Below are positions 53,202 through 62,031 of a DNA stretch of 64,000 nucleotides, in pieces. A program made the position numbers and the translations under genes. Under the pieces are notes generated by a model. That model ran no database searches. It saw nothing but the letters and a program-made list of their open reading frames with translations, and was not told the DNA's origin. This stretch comes from Spirochaetales bacterium (GTDB taxonomy: Bacteria; Spirochaetota; Spirochaetia; DSM-27196; Alkalispirochaetaceae), in the NCBI GenBank assembly GCA_028282545.1, contig JANQHT010000060.1, positions 1 to 64,000 of the forward strand. Direction: 5' to 3'. The first letter of the stretch is position 1, and each line of letters begins with the position of its first letter.

Positions 53202-54746
53202 TTACCCCTTAACCAACGTCTTTTGGTGCGTCATGATGATCTTCATGACGCTCTCCTGCGATGCGTCCTCGCGGGCGAGCACACCGGCGATCTGTCCTCC
53301 GTTCACAACGTATATGCGATCGCACATGCCGAGCAGTTCCGGCATCTCCGAACTGATCATCAATACCCCTTTTCCTTCGGAGGCAAGCTTGTTGATGATC
53401 GTGTAGATTTCGTACTTCGCGCCGACGTCGATGCCGCGCGTCGGTTCGTCAAGCAAGAGGACGTTCGGTTCCGCCATCAACCATTTGCCCAACACAACTT
53501 TTTGCTGGTTCCCACCGGACAATGTCTGGACCGTCTGCCCCAAGCCGCGACAGCGTACCGACAGGCGGTGGCGGTAGTCATCGGCCTGGATTATCTCCTC
53601 GTTGGGATTAATCACACCGTTTGCAGAGAGTCGTTTCAGGTTTGCAAGGGAGATATTGTTCTTGATATCCTGGATCAGGAAAAGCCCATAGGTTTTGCGG
53701 TCTTCGCTGACGTAGGCGACACCGTGTTCGATCGCCTCGTCGACGGAACGCAGAGGTACCTCTTCCCCATCGATGTAAATGCGTCCACTGTGGTTCTGAC
53801 CGTAGGAGCGACCAAAGAGACTCATGGCAATCTCGGTGCGCCCCGCTCCCATGAGGCCGGCGAATCCGACCACTTCCCCGCGGCTAATCGTGAAGCCCAC
53901 GTTATCAACTACCTTTCGGTGTTCATACTGCGGGTGATACACGGTCCAATCCTCCACCCGAAAGATCTCTTTGCCCACCTCGTGTTCGCGTTGCGGCCAT
54001 CGGTCGGTGATCTCGCGCCCGACCATGCTGCGGATGACGCGGTCCTCGTGAAAGTCATCCTTGCCCCGGCTAAGCGTTTCGACAAATTGGCCGTCACGAA
54101 TCACCGTGATGTGATCGGCGATCTTCTCTACCTCGTTCAGCTTGTGACTGATCAGGATCGACGTGACCCCGCGCTCTTTCAATCCTACAAGAAGGTCCAG
54201 CAGCTTGTCCGACTCTTCGTCGTTGAGGGCGGCGGTCGGTTCGTCGAGAATCAAGAGCTTCACCTCCTTCGACAGTGCTTTGGCAATTTCGACGAGTTGC
54301 TGCTTTCCAACGCCGATGTTACCGATCAACGTGCTTGGATTTTCATCGAGACCCACTTTGTTCAGGAGTTCGCCGGCACGATGGATCGTCTTGTTCCAGT
54401 CGATAATCCCCGTGACTGCCTGTTCGTTTCCGAGGAAGATGTTCTCCGCGATCGAAAGATCCGGGACGAGGGCAAGTTCCTGATGGATGATGACGATGCC
54501 GTGACGCTCACTGTCCTTGATGCCGCGGAATGAACACTCCGCTCCCTCCAGCAGAATCATGCCCTCGTACGTACCGTACGGGTACACGCCGGAGAGGATG
54601 TTCATAAGCGTCGATTTGCCTGCACCGTTTTCGCCAACGAGTGCGTGGATCTCATCGTCCTCCACCGTCAGATGGACATCGTCCAGCGCCTTGACGCCGG
54701 AAAACTCCTTGGTGATGCCACGCATGTCCAGAATAACGTTTGCCAT
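53202..54746 (-). CDS. Sugar ABC transporter ATP-binding protein (GguA/XylG-like)
   Basis: A 514-residue tandem ATPase. Domain 1: Walker [25 protein letters not shown] signature region, Walker [14 protein letters not shown]. Domain 2: [12 protein letters not shown] (degenerate Walker A usual for this family), [27 protein letters not shown]. Two nucleotides separate its end from the permease start. It energises pentose uptake. Confidence 0.92.
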   Translation of the reverse strand: MANVILDMRGITKEFSGVKALDDVHLTVEDDEIHALVGENGAGKSTLMNILSGVYPYGTYEGMILLEGAECSFRGIKDSERHGIVIIHQELALVPDLSIAENIFLGNEQAVTGIIDWNKTIHRAGELLNKVGLDENPSTLIGNIGVGKQQLVEIAKALSKEVKLLILDEPTAALNDEESDKLLDLLVGLKERGVTSILISHKLNEVEKIADHITVIRDGQFVETLSRGKDDFHEDRVIRSMVGREITDRWPQREHEVGKEIFRVEDWTVYHPQYEHRKVVDNVGFTISRGEVVGFAGLMGAGRTEIAMSLFGRSYGQNHSGRIYIDGEEVPLRSVDEAIEHGVAYVSEDRKTYGLFLIQDIKNNISLANLKRLSANGVINPNEEIIQADDYRHRLSVRCRGLGQTVQTLSGGNQQKVVLGKWLMAEPNVLLLDEPTRGIDVGAKYEIYTIINKLASEGKGVLMISSEMPELLGMCDRIYVVNGGQIAGVLAREDASQESVMKIIMTHQKTLVKG

Positions 54747-54783
54747 TGTCCCGTATCTCTCTTCGCCGTAGGTAGTATAAACG

Positions 54784-54813
54784 GTGACCGGCGGCCGGTG
54801 GGCCGCCGGTCAC
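54784..54813 (-). other. Perfect 13-bp stem-loop in the arabinose operon
   Basis: GTGACCGGCGGCC (54784-54796) and its exact complement (54801-54813) flank a 4-nt loop, between the binding-protein and ATPase genes. No T-run follows on the minus strand, so it is more likely an mRNA-stabilising or attenuating hairpin than a full terminator. Confidence 0.75.
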
Positions 54814-54853
54814 GAGATCATGCTGTGTTTCTACAACTCCAGCACCAACACAA

Positions 54854-55930
54854 CTACAGACCGAGATCCTCCATCGTGTAGTACCCGGTGTCAATCAGGG
54901 CCTCTTCCCAGTTGGTGATATCAACCGAAACGGGTTCTTCGAGGAATGAGGGGACTACCTTGATGTTGTTGTCGTAGGTGGTAGTGTCATTGATCTCCGG
55001 TTCCACTCCCTGCAGGACGGCGTCAACCATGTCGGCGGCACGCCGCGCGAGAGTCCGCGTATCCTTGAACACGGTGTGTGCCTGTTCGCCGGCGAGGATC
55101 GACTTCATTGACGGGACCTCCGCGTCTTGTCCCGTCACGATCGGGATATCCTTTGCACTTCCATACCCGACGCTCTTGAGCGCGGAGAGAATACCGATCG
55201 AAAGACCATCGTAGGGCGAGAGGACCGCATGGACGTCGGTGTCGGTGTAAAAGGCGGCAAGGATGTTGTCCATGCGCTGTTGTGCGACCTGTCCGTCCCA
55301 GCGAAGCGTCGCGACTTGGTCGAAGTCGGTTTGACCGCTCACGACATTCAACTGGTCGCTGTCAATGTAGGGCTGAAGCTCGCTCATCGCACCATCAAAG
55401 AAATAGTACGCGTTGGTGTCGTCGGGAGATCCGGCAAAAAGCTCAATGTTGAAGGGACCTGCGCCGGAGGCGAGGTCGAGAGCCTCAACGATATAACCGC
55501 CCTGCTGTACACCAACCTTGAAGTTGTCGAAGGTTGCGTAGTAACTGACGTGGGGACTGTTGATGATCAACCGGTCGTAGGAGATGATCTTGACGTCGTT
55601 GGCGGCTGCCTGTTCGAGCACGTTGAAAAGCGCCGCACCGTCAATTGCCGCAATAACGAGCACATCGGCACCTTTGACGATCATGTTCTCGATCTGTGAA
55701 ACCTGGGCGTCGATATTGTCCTCTGCGTATTGGAGGTCTACTTCGTACCCCCGTTCCTCGAGAATTTCCTTCATGAATCCGCCGTCCTGGATCCAGCGCT
55801 GTGAGGACTGAGTCGGCATGGCAACTCCTACAATCTGCGCGTCGCTCTCCTCCTGGCCGCCGGCGAAGAGCGGCGTGAATCCAACCAGAAGCAACAGGGC
55901 TACCGTGACAATCTGCGTGAACCGTTTCAT
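54854..55930 (-). CDS. Sugar-binding protein (ChvE/XylF-like), probable arabinose binder
   Basis: A 358-residue periplasmic or surface binding protein with a signal peptide ([21 protein letters not shown], spirochaete style). [55 protein letters not shown] and [20 protein letters not shown] are close to ChvE, the arabinose/galactose/glucose binder of Agrobacterium. AGGAGG is placed before ATG 55930. First gene of the araD/araA operon. Confidence 0.9.
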   Translation of the reverse strand: MKRFTQIVTVALLLLVGFTPLFAGGQEESDAQIVGVAMPTQSSQRWIQDGGFMKEILEERGYEVDLQYAEDNIDAQVSQIENMIVKGADVLVIAAIDGAALFNVLEQAAANDVKIISYDRLIINSPHVSYYATFDNFKVGVQQGGYIVEALDLASGAGPFNIELFAGSPDDTNAYYFFDGAMSELQPYIDSDQLNVVSGQTDFDQVATLRWDGQVAQQRMDNILAAFYTDTDVHAVLSPYDGLSIGILSALKSVGYGSAKDIPIVTGQDAEVPSMKSILAGEQAHTVFKDTRTLARRAADMVDAVLQGVEPEINDTTTYDNNIKVVPSFLEEPVSVDITNWEEALIDTGYYTMEDLGL

Positions 55931-56054
55931 ATTCGGTCCTCCTTTGTGGTTTGTACTCCGGTGATACGATCGTTTTTGCTCAAAACGTAATCGTTATCTT
56001 TCGAAGTTGTTCGATATTGTCGATCCAGTCCGGCAATCTGTCAAGATAAAATTT

Positions 56055-56118
56055 CGTTTCTGTCTGAAATGATCTGAAACGGTCAGGTCTGGCGTGATTT
56101 GACCGGCACTGGTATGAT
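56055..56118 (+). promoter_or_regulatory. Control region between arabinose operon and deoR
   Basis: CGTTTC (56055-56060) and GAAACG (56076-56081) form an inverted repeat, and TCTGAAA occurs twice 10 bp apart (56063-56069, 56073-56079), the direct-repeat style of DeoR operators. An extended -10 TG-G-TATGAT (56110-56118) serves deoR. The rest of the 214-bp gap must hold the arabinose operon promoter, not clearly seen; AACG/CGTT arms flank TAAT at 55984-55995. Confidence 0.45.
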
Positions 56119-56144
56119 TCACCAGTCTACAGGGAGTAACACGC

Positions 56145-56930
56145 ATGTACGCGACCGAACGCGCTCGGGTGATCAGGCAGTATCTCGAGGAACACGGGCA
56201 AGCACACGTTCACCAACTTTCCGCCATGCTCGGCGTTTCGGAGGTTACGGTCCGGCGCGACCTGGAACGTCTCGAAGCACGAGGATTCCTCACCCGCACC
56301 CATGGCGGTGCAGTTTTGAACGAACGGGCCGGCGCCGGTGAGATCGCGGCACTTGTCACTTCACCCGTAGACGAACACCTGGACGAAATTGCGACCGTCG
56401 CGTTGCATATGGTCGGCGACGGTGACGTGGTTATGTTGACCAACGGCGCAACGAGCACTCGTATCGCCCAAAGACTCGAAGCGCGGAGCGGGCTTACCGT
56501 CCTTACGAACGACGTCACGATTGCCTTGAGCGTTTCGGTCCAACAGACGAACCGTGTGGTGATGCTTGGCGGCGACGTTGTTGCCCAGGAACGCGCGGTG
56601 TTCGGTTCGATGGCGCTATCGAATCTCCAACGCTTCTACGTAAACCGGCTTTTTGTTGAAGTGGATGGAATCAACGATCGCCTCGAAGTATCGGTGAACA
56701 GCCAGGAGAAGGCTGACCTGATTCTCGGTGCCATAGACGTCGCGAAGGAAACGATCCTCGTGTGCCCGGCGGAACGCTTTGCCCGGAACGCCTTTTACCG
56801 GCTCGGGTCCGTGCAAATGGCCCAACGGGTGATCACAAATACCTTTGTCGAAGAGAATTACAAAACCGCACTTTTTGCACACGATATTCCCATCTATACC
56901 TCGGTGGCGGCCTTCGAAGGGAGCGCATGA
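56145..56930 (+). CDS. DeoR-family transcriptional regulator
   Basis: A 261-residue regulator: helix-turn-helix at 5-60 (ARVIRQYLEEHGQAHVHQLS, VSEVTVRRDLERLEARGFL, RTHGGAVL) and a DeoRC sensor domain (LTNGATSTRIAQRL, VLTNDVTIALS, VVMLGGDVV). Such proteins usually sense sugar phosphates. Divergent from the arabinose operon and coupled to the next gene by ATGA, so it may control both. Confidence 0.9.
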   Translation: MYATERARVIRQYLEEHGQAHVHQLSAMLGVSEVTVRRDLERLEARGFLTRTHGGAVLNERAGAGEIAALVTSPVDEHLDEIATVALHMVGDGDVVMLTNGATSTRIAQRLEARSGLTVLTNDVTIALSVSVQQTNRVVMLGGDVVAQERAVFGSMALSNLQRFYVNRLFVEVDGINDRLEVSVNSQEKADLILGAIDVAKETILVCPAERFARNAFYRLGSVQMAQRVITNTFVEENYKTALFAHDIPIYTSVAAFEGSA

Positions 56931-58456
56931 GAACGGTACCGGCGCGTCCGACAGATACCCAGCACTCGTCAGGGATCGTCGCAAGGTTGGTCGACGTTAC
57001 CAAGATCTTCCCGGGCTTTGCACTGTTCGACATGTCAATTGACGTACGAGCAGGTGAGGCACACGTTATCGTCGGTGAAAACGGTTCAGGCAAGTCGTCG
57101 ATGATGAAGCTTCTCGCCGGATGGTTTCCGCCCGATGCCGGGAAAGTCTTTGTTCGCGACAACCAAGTAGGTTTCCGATCGATGCACGAGGGGCAGTCCG
57201 CCGGGGTGTTTTACCTGCACCAGGACGTGCAGACATGCGAGAACCTTTCCGTTGCGGAAAACGTCTTTCTCGGACGATTGCCGACAGGACGCTTCTCGAT
57301 ACTGTTCGATCGGCCGCGAATGATCCGGGAGTGTGGCGCGGTATTCCAACGGCTCGGGATCGATTTCGCCGTGGAGACTCCCGTAGCGTCGCTGGGGTAC
57401 GCGGAACGACAACTGGTAGCCGCGGTTAGAGCCTTTGTCAGCGATTCGGAAATCGTGATATTCGACGAACCCACTTCAGCTATGAATGACGGCGAGCGCG
57501 AGATACTCTTTCGCATCGTAGACGAACTCAAGAGGGACGGGCGCGCGATCTTTTACATTTCGCACCGTTTGGATGAGATCCGTCGCGTGGGCGATCGCGT
57601 CACGGTAATTCACAAAGGTCGGATCGTCACGACGGAAGCGTGCGATCGAATCGACCACGAAGCACTGGTAAAAATGATGACCGCCGAGGTCCGAAGTGAC
57701 CGGTACCCGCGCCTTGAGCAAACAGTCGGGCCCACGGTTCTATCCGTTCGCAATTTGACCAAGGATCCTATCCTCAAAGGAGTAAGTTTCGATCTCAGGC
57801 GGGGCGAGATTCTTGGAATCACCGGTCTGATGGGTTCCGGCAGAACACTTCTTGCGAGTTGCCTGTTCGGACTGGCGAAACCCGTCGGCGGTTCAATCGA
57901 AATCAACGGGCGGGCGGTGGAAATCAACACCCCCTGGGACGCCATGGCGGCGGGTATCTCCCTGATTCCCGAAGACCGTGTGGAGAACGGCATCTTCCGC
58001 CGCCACAACTTGGTTCACAACGTCACTACCGCGACACTCAACCGCTTCCTGCGGCGCTTCTTTTTGGACGAGCGCTACATGGAGGAGCTGACACTGGAGT
58101 ACGCCGAGGAATTGACGATAAAGCCGGGGAACCCGGGCGATGTCATGGAAACCTATTCGGGTGGAAATCAGCAGAAGGTCCTCGTCGCACGGTGGCTCAT
58201 GAACCGCTCGCACATCTACATCATGGACGAGCCGACTCGGGGGATCGACGTGGCGGCGCGCGTGGACATCTACAACGCGATGAACGATCTCACCACCAAA
58301 GGGGCGGCGGTAATCCTGATCTCTTCGGAGATCGAGGAGATTCTCGGCATGAGCAATCGAGTTCTGGTACTGGAGGGCGGGAGGATCGCCGCGGAATTTC
58401 CGTGGCGGGACGCCTCCAAGGAACGAATTCTCGAATACGCGACCGGCGACAGATAG
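56927..58456 (+). CDS. Orphan sugar ABC transporter ATP-binding protein (RbsA-type)
   Basis: A 509-residue tandem ATPase. Domain 1: Walker A GENGSGKSS, Walker B IVIFDEPTSAMND, but the signature region reads LGYAERQLVAAVRAF, lacking SGG. Domain 2: [38 protein letters not shown]. No permease or binding-protein gene follows, which is unusual for this family; partners must lie elsewhere or it serves the arabinose permease. The start overlaps the deoR stop (ATGA). Confidence 0.88.
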   Translation: MRTVPARPTDTQHSSGIVARLVDVTKIFPGFALFDMSIDVRAGEAHVIVGENGSGKSSMMKLLAGWFPPDAGKVFVRDNQVGFRSMHEGQSAGVFYLHQDVQTCENLSVAENVFLGRLPTGRFSILFDRPRMIRECGAVFQRLGIDFAVETPVASLGYAERQLVAAVRAFVSDSEIVIFDEPTSAMNDGEREILFRIVDELKRDGRAIFYISHRLDEIRRVGDRVTVIHKGRIVTTEACDRIDHEALVKMMTAEVRSDRYPRLEQTVGPTVLSVRNLTKDPILKGVSFDLRRGEILGITGLMGSGRTLLASCLFGLAKPVGGSIEINGRAVEINTPWDAMAAGISLIPEDRVENGIFRRHNLVHNVTTATLNRFLRRFFLDERYMEELTLEYAEELTIKPGNPGDVMETYSGGNQQKVLVARWLMNRSHIYIMDEPTRGIDVAARVDIYNAMNDLTTKGAAVILISSEIEEILGMSNRVLVLEGGRIAAEFPWRDASKERILEYATGDR

Positions 58457-58589
58457 CAGCGCCGGCAAAACCACGGGGCGCGGCCACAAACGACCACATT
58501 AAAGAGTGACGGGACATCGCGCGTTGGAGTCACCGGCGCACGCGCCTTCGCCGTGAACCCGGAGAATGAGAAGTAAGAGTCACCGACCG

Positions 58590-58970
58590 CTACTCCCACA
58601 CCGCTCCTTCGTAATGCGAACGGATGGCCTCATCGGCCGTGACAAGCGGATGACCGTGTACAGCGGCGGCGGCGGTGATCATTCGATCAAACGGGTCCCG
58701 TGTCCACGAGAGGCGCTCCGCCTCCCGGGCAACGACAAGGAACGGCGTATCGTCCGGAGTCAACCCGATCCGGTCTCGCAAGTAATCGAGAATCGTTTGC
58801 GAGGAAACCGTCACACGGCCGATCTCGTAGAGGTACGTGATTTCCAGTCCAGATACGGGCGAATAGACCAGATGCGCGTGATCCAGCGCGGCCGCAGCGC
58901 GGGACGGAATCCGCGATCGGTCGCCGGCGTAGAGCCACACGATCACATGCGTGTCGAGATGGAGAATCAC
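58590..58970 (-). CDS. PIN-domain toxin (VapC-like)
   Basis: A 126-residue PIN domain: LHLDTHVIVW (Asp6), SGLEITYLYEIGR (Glu), SWTRDPFDRMITAAAAVHG (Asp pair) and PLVTADEAI. This is a small single-strand ribonuclease of toxin-antitoxin modules. It overlaps the antitoxin gene by ATGA (58967-58970). Confidence 0.85.
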   Translation of the reverse strand: MILHLDTHVIVWLYAGDRSRIPSRAAAALDHAHLVYSPVSGLEITYLYEIGRVTVSSQTILDYLRDRIGLTPDDTPFLVVAREAERLSWTRDPFDRMITAAAAVHGHPLVTADEAIRSHYEGAVWE

Positions 58971-59197
58971 GTTGTCTCGATCTCCAGTTCCCCGTCCCAG
59001 TACTCGCCAAAGTCGACGTTGAGGTCACCGCGAACGACGTCGTGTACCTCGAGACGATCCCAGATCGAAGGGCGCGTTTCGGGCACGATTCGGACCGAGC
59101 CATTCCGACGTACGATTTCGACCGTTTCGCCCGTTTTTATCACTTGGTCAATCACCTGGTACAACCGCCGGCGCAACTCCGTCGCCGTCATCTTCAT
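58967..59197 (-). CDS. Antitoxin, Phd/YefM-like
   Basis: A 76-residue antitoxin. MKMTATELRRRLYQVIDQVI followed by a strand (GETVEIVRRNGSVRIVPE) is the Phd/YefM DNA-binding fold; the acidic C-terminus (DFGEYWDGELEIETT) would neutralise the PIN toxin. The predicted leaderless promoter and palindromic operators lie at 59204-59249. Confidence 0.75.
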   Translation of the reverse strand: MKMTATELRRRLYQVIDQVIKTGETVEIVRRNGSVRIVPETRPSIWDRLEVHDVVRGDLNVDFGEYWDGELEIETT

Positions 59198-59203
59198 GGG
59201 AGT

Positions 59204-59249
59204 ACCATACCACGATATACGTACGTAATCAATAAACGTACGTACGTTT
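59204..59249 (-). promoter_or_regulatory. Antitoxin promoter and paired palindromes
   Basis: On the minus strand TTGATT (59227-59232), 17 nt, TG-G-TATGGT (59204-59209); the -10 ends 6 nt before the ATG. TACGTACGTA (59218-59227) and AAACGTACGTACGTTT (59234-59249) are perfect palindromes flanking the -35, expected autoregulation sites. Confidence 0.65.
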
Positions 59250-59411
59250 CAGTACACTACAGGGAGAATTGGATGACCTACGTCGCAGGCACCGAGGCGA
59301 TCGATGTGAAGTTGCGGGGGAACGGGTGGTCGCGGAGCAGGCTGTGCCCACTCCCACACCGCTCCTGCGTCTTGCGAGAGTGGTGCGCACCGCGAGAGTA
59401 CAACCGAAGTG

Positions 59412-59444
59412 TTGAATCACAAAGTAATATACAGTACTGTATAT
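59412..59444 (+). promoter_or_regulatory. Promoter and 18-bp palindrome of the second antitoxin
   Basis: TTGAAT (59412-59417), 17 nt, TACTGT (59435-59440). ATATACAGTACTGTATAT (59427-59444) is a perfect 18-bp palindrome covering the -10 and ending 2 nt before ATG 59447, a likely ribbon-helix-helix operator. Confidence 0.6.
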
Positions 59445-59446
59445 GT

Positions 59447-59677
59447 ATGAAGATGATTACAATCAACGTTGATGAATCTGTATACCGTCGTTTCCAGGAC
59501 GCAGCTACCAGAAGGAACCGGAGCGCGTCGGAACTGATTCGGGAGGCGATGGCGCAGTACAACGAACATTCAATCAGACAGGCCACGAGCATCTTTGATG
59601 ACAAACCGGCCCTCGTTGGTCGCGTGACGGCGCCTTTGACGATGGACGACGACATTCTCGGCGAAATGCTCACATGA
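59447..59677 (+). CDS. Ribbon-helix-helix antitoxin (CopG/VapB-like)
   Basis: A 76-residue protein: strand KMITINVDESVYRRF, helix and RSASELIREAMAQYNEH, the RHH DNA-binding fold, then an extended acidic tail (PLTMDDDILGEMLT). The start is ATG 59447 (or 59453). Overlaps the toxin gene by ATGA. Confidence 0.8.
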   Translation: MKMITINVDESVYRRFQDAATRRNRSASELIREAMAQYNEHSIRQATSIFDDKPALVGRVTAPLTMDDDILGEMLT

Positions 59678-60096
59678 TTGGCATCGATACCTCGTTTCTT
59701 GTGGCCTTTGAGCTGTTTGAACACGACAGACACCAAGCTGCCCGTGATCTCGCACAGGCGAAAGCTGCCGAAGGCTTCGCCGTTGCGCCTCAGATCTTGG
59801 CGGAGTTCCTCCACGTCGTCACCGATCCGCGTCGATTTGAAAAACCACTACCAATGCAGTCGGCGATACGGCGGGCGGAGAGGTGGTGGCACTCCCAGGA
59901 AGTACGTGTTGTTTCCGCCGGCGAGGGCGCGGGGCGCCGTTTCCTTGATCTGCTTCGGCAACACCATCTGGGCCGCAAACGCCTTCTCGATACGCTGCTG
60001 GCGGCTACCTATCTTGAAGCGGGTATTCACGTCATTGCCACGACGAACGCCCGCGATTTTGCTGCGTTCACCGGTCTTGCGCCAATCATGGTTTGA
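59674..60096 (+). CDS. PIN-domain toxin (VapC-like), second module
   Basis: A 140-residue PIN domain: MIGIDTSFLVAFELF (Asp5), PQILAEFLHVVTDPRRF (Glu), GRKRLLDTLLAATYLEAG (Asp) and VIATTNARDFAAF (Asp). It differs clearly from the toxin at 58590-58970, so these are two independent modules placed head to head rather than a duplication. Confidence 0.85.
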   Translation: MIGIDTSFLVAFELFEHDRHQAARDLAQAKAAEGFAVAPQILAEFLHVVTDPRRFEKPLPMQSAIRRAERWWHSQEVRVVSAGEGAGRRFLDLLRQHHLGRKRLLDTLLAATYLEAGIHVIATTNARDFAAFTGLAPIMV

Positions 60097-60218
60097 CGGC
60101 AACTCTCAGTAAGGAAGAACAAAACGCGGCAGATACTCCTGACACCCGGACTGATCGTACACGCAACAACAGGGCGGGTTAAAACCGCAGAGGGCCTCGC
60201 GGTTCGACGAGGTATCGA

Positions 60219-61124
60219 CTATTGGGGTGCGTCGCGGGCAACGCGAAAGCCGAGGTTGCCGGTACTTGAGTCGGGCGTGTTGGAACTCCGGGCAGCAACG
60301 CGGTAGCGGTTGCAGTAACTCGCGTGGCAGAGATAACTTCCTCCACGGTTGACACGACGGTCACCCGTGGGAGGTCCCTTCGGATCGCGTCGCGTCTCAG
60401 GCCGTTCCGGCACGTGCCAGTCGGGCGAAAACCAGTCCGCACACCATTCCCAGACGTTGCCGGCCACGTTGTGCAGCCCGAATCCGTTGGGAGGGAAGGC
60501 GTCCACCGGTGCCGTCCCTGCGAAACCGTCGTCGCGGGAGTTCACCGTCGGGAATGTCCCCTGCCAGATATTGGCGTGGTGTTTGCCGCCGGGAACGAGT
60601 TCGTCCCCCCAGGCGAAGCGCTTCTGTTCGAGACCGCCCCGCGCCGCGTATTCCCACTCCGCCTCCGAGGGGAGGCGGACACCGGCCCAGGCGCAGTACG
60701 CGAGCACATCGTTATAGCTCACGTGCACCACGGGATGATCACCACGGCCCTTTATGTTGGAGCCGCGGCCTTCCGGGCGTTTCCAACAGGCCCGTTCCAC
60801 CCCGAACCACCACTCTAGCCCTGGAACCGTCTTGACCTCTCCCCTCTTGTGCGAAATCTTAGACACAAAGAGGTGAAAGACATAGCTCCAGCCGAAGCGT
60901 TCCGCCTCCGTGACGTAGCCGGTGCCCGAAACGAACGCGGCAAAGTCGTCGTTGGATACGGTGAACGCGTCGATTTCGAAAGATGAAACCGCTACTTTCC
61001 GAACCGGGCCTTCCCCGTCCTCGGGAAACCCCTCGTCACCGTCGGTACCCATGAGAAACGGTCCGCCCGGGAGGCGAACCAGTTGCCGGGGGTGTTGGTA
61101 GCCCCGCGATTGGTCAGATGCCAT
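60219..61124 (-). CDS. Formylglycine-generating enzyme (SUMF1 family, catalytic cysteines kept)
   Basis: A 301-residue protein. Opening LVRLPGGPFLMGTDGDEGFP and core VRLPSEAEWEYAARGG, NVAGNVWEWCADWFSPD are general FGE-sulfatase folds, but here the copper-binding catalytic pair is also present: GGSYLCHASYCNRYR with Cys266 and Cys271, closely like the human enzyme. True FGE converts a Cys in sulfatases or phosphonate-hydrolase-type enzymes to formylglycine. No sulfatase is in the window. An in-frame TTG at 61160 would add 12 residues. It ends a minus-strand group of sugar genes but is 60 nt from the next, so co-transcription is uncertain. Confidence 0.85.
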   Translation of the reverse strand: MASDQSRGYQHPRQLVRLPGGPFLMGTDGDEGFPEDGEGPVRKVAVSSFEIDAFTVSNDDFAAFVSGTGYVTEAERFGWSYVFHLFVSKISHKRGEVKTVPGLEWWFGVERACWKRPEGRGSNIKGRGDHPVVHVSYNDVLAYCAWAGVRLPSEAEWEYAARGGLEQKRFAWGDELVPGGKHHANIWQGTFPTVNSRDDGFAGTAPVDAFPPNGFGLHNVAGNVWEWCADWFSPDWHVPERPETRRDPKGPPTGDRRVNRGGSYLCHASYCNRYRVAARSSNTPDSSTGNLGFRVARDAPQ

Positions 61125-61184
61125 ACCAGGAAGGTCGCTACCATCGACACAAATAGGCAAGACCCGCCGGGCATCTTGCTTCCT

Positions 61185-62018
61185 TTACGCTCCCGCGACG
61201 AGCGCTTGTAACCGCCCCAGGGCGTCCCGGGCGATGCCGGGCAGGTTGGCCTCCCACAGAGTTCGCCCCAGAATTTCCGGCGACCAGGAGCCGTCGTACC
61301 CGGTGGCCTTCACCGCAGCCGTCCACTCTGCGCAGGGCAGCTTCCCGTCACCGGGAAGTTCGTCGCGGAGGAGCGTTTCGTCCGGCCACGGTTCACCCGG
61401 TTCCGGCCTCAGGCCGTCGGTGAGGTGCACGCCGTAGATCAGATCCTTGTTTACCCGCGCGATCTCATCCGCGGTCGTCTCCCGGCTTGCCCACATGTGC
61501 CAGTAGTCGAGCACCAGGGCAAAGTTGTCCATGGCAACCTCGTGTACTAAATCCAGGCACTGCCGGAGTGAGTGAATCGGTGTCCAGGCGGCTCCCTCGT
61601 ACTGGAAGCGAATCCCGTACTGCGCCCCGATTTCGCAGATGCGCCTGATGTTGGCGGCGGTGAGCTTGATATTCTCGGCGTAGGAGCGGTCCGCGAGTTC
61701 GGTAAAGGCGTTGACCTGTATCGTTTCGCAACCGATCTCCTGTGCCGTCCGCGAAAGCGCCTCCGTCTTGCGCAGGACGCCGTCCAGCTTCCGTGCGTCC
61801 TGCGTTTCCGCGTCGGGAATGATCCCGATACAGGTGACGCTGGTGTTGTGATCCCGCAACGCCGCGTTGATCTCGCCGGAGCCGAGCCCCGAGGCGAGAA
61901 AACGGTCGAGCTTGTCCGTGTGCAGTTCAACGCTGTCGTAGCCCGCCTCAGCGCCGAGCATGATATCGGTCAGAACGTTCGAGTAACGGACCAGGAGTCC
62001 GTGGAGTGCAAAGGTCAT
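61185..62018 (-). CDS. Sugar phosphate isomerase/epimerase (IolI/IolE-like TIM barrel)
   Basis: A 277-residue xylose-isomerase-like TIM barrel. GAEAGYDSVELHTD, QYEGAAWTPIHSLR, ALVLDYWHMWAS and YGVHLTDGLRPEPG with ELPGDGKLP look most like IolI-type 2-keto-myo-inositol isomerases and related sugar epimerases. Start ATG 62018 has AAGGGGAGG. It lies 13 nt after an SDR gene and downstream of a sugar permease, so an isomerisation plus oxidation step for an imported sugar or polyol is likely; the compound is unknown. Confidence 0.75.
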   Translation of the reverse strand: MTFALHGLLVRYSNVLTDIMLGAEAGYDSVELHTDKLDRFLASGLGSGEINAALRDHNTSVTCIGIIPDAETQDARKLDGVLRKTEALSRTAQEIGCETIQVNAFTELADRSYAENIKLTAANIRRICEIGAQYGIRFQYEGAAWTPIHSLRQCLDLVHEVAMDNFALVLDYWHMWASRETTADEIARVNKDLIYGVHLTDGLRPEPGEPWPDETLLRDELPGDGKLPCAEWTAAVKATGYDGSWSPEILGRTLWEANLPGIARDALGRLQALVAGA

Positions 62019-62031
62019 CGACGACCTCCCC

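Noticed and set aside
52030-54533. Long plus-strand frames (458 and 436 codons) opposite the arabinose permease and ATPase genes
   Set aside because: They mirror clear ABC genes on the other strand and have a composition (very rich in Asp, Glu, His, Arg) typical of antisense frames.
59216-59250. Tandem ACGT repeats as a CRISPR or satellite array
   Set aside because: Only two short palindromes occur, with no repeat-spacer periodicity; they fit antitoxin operators.
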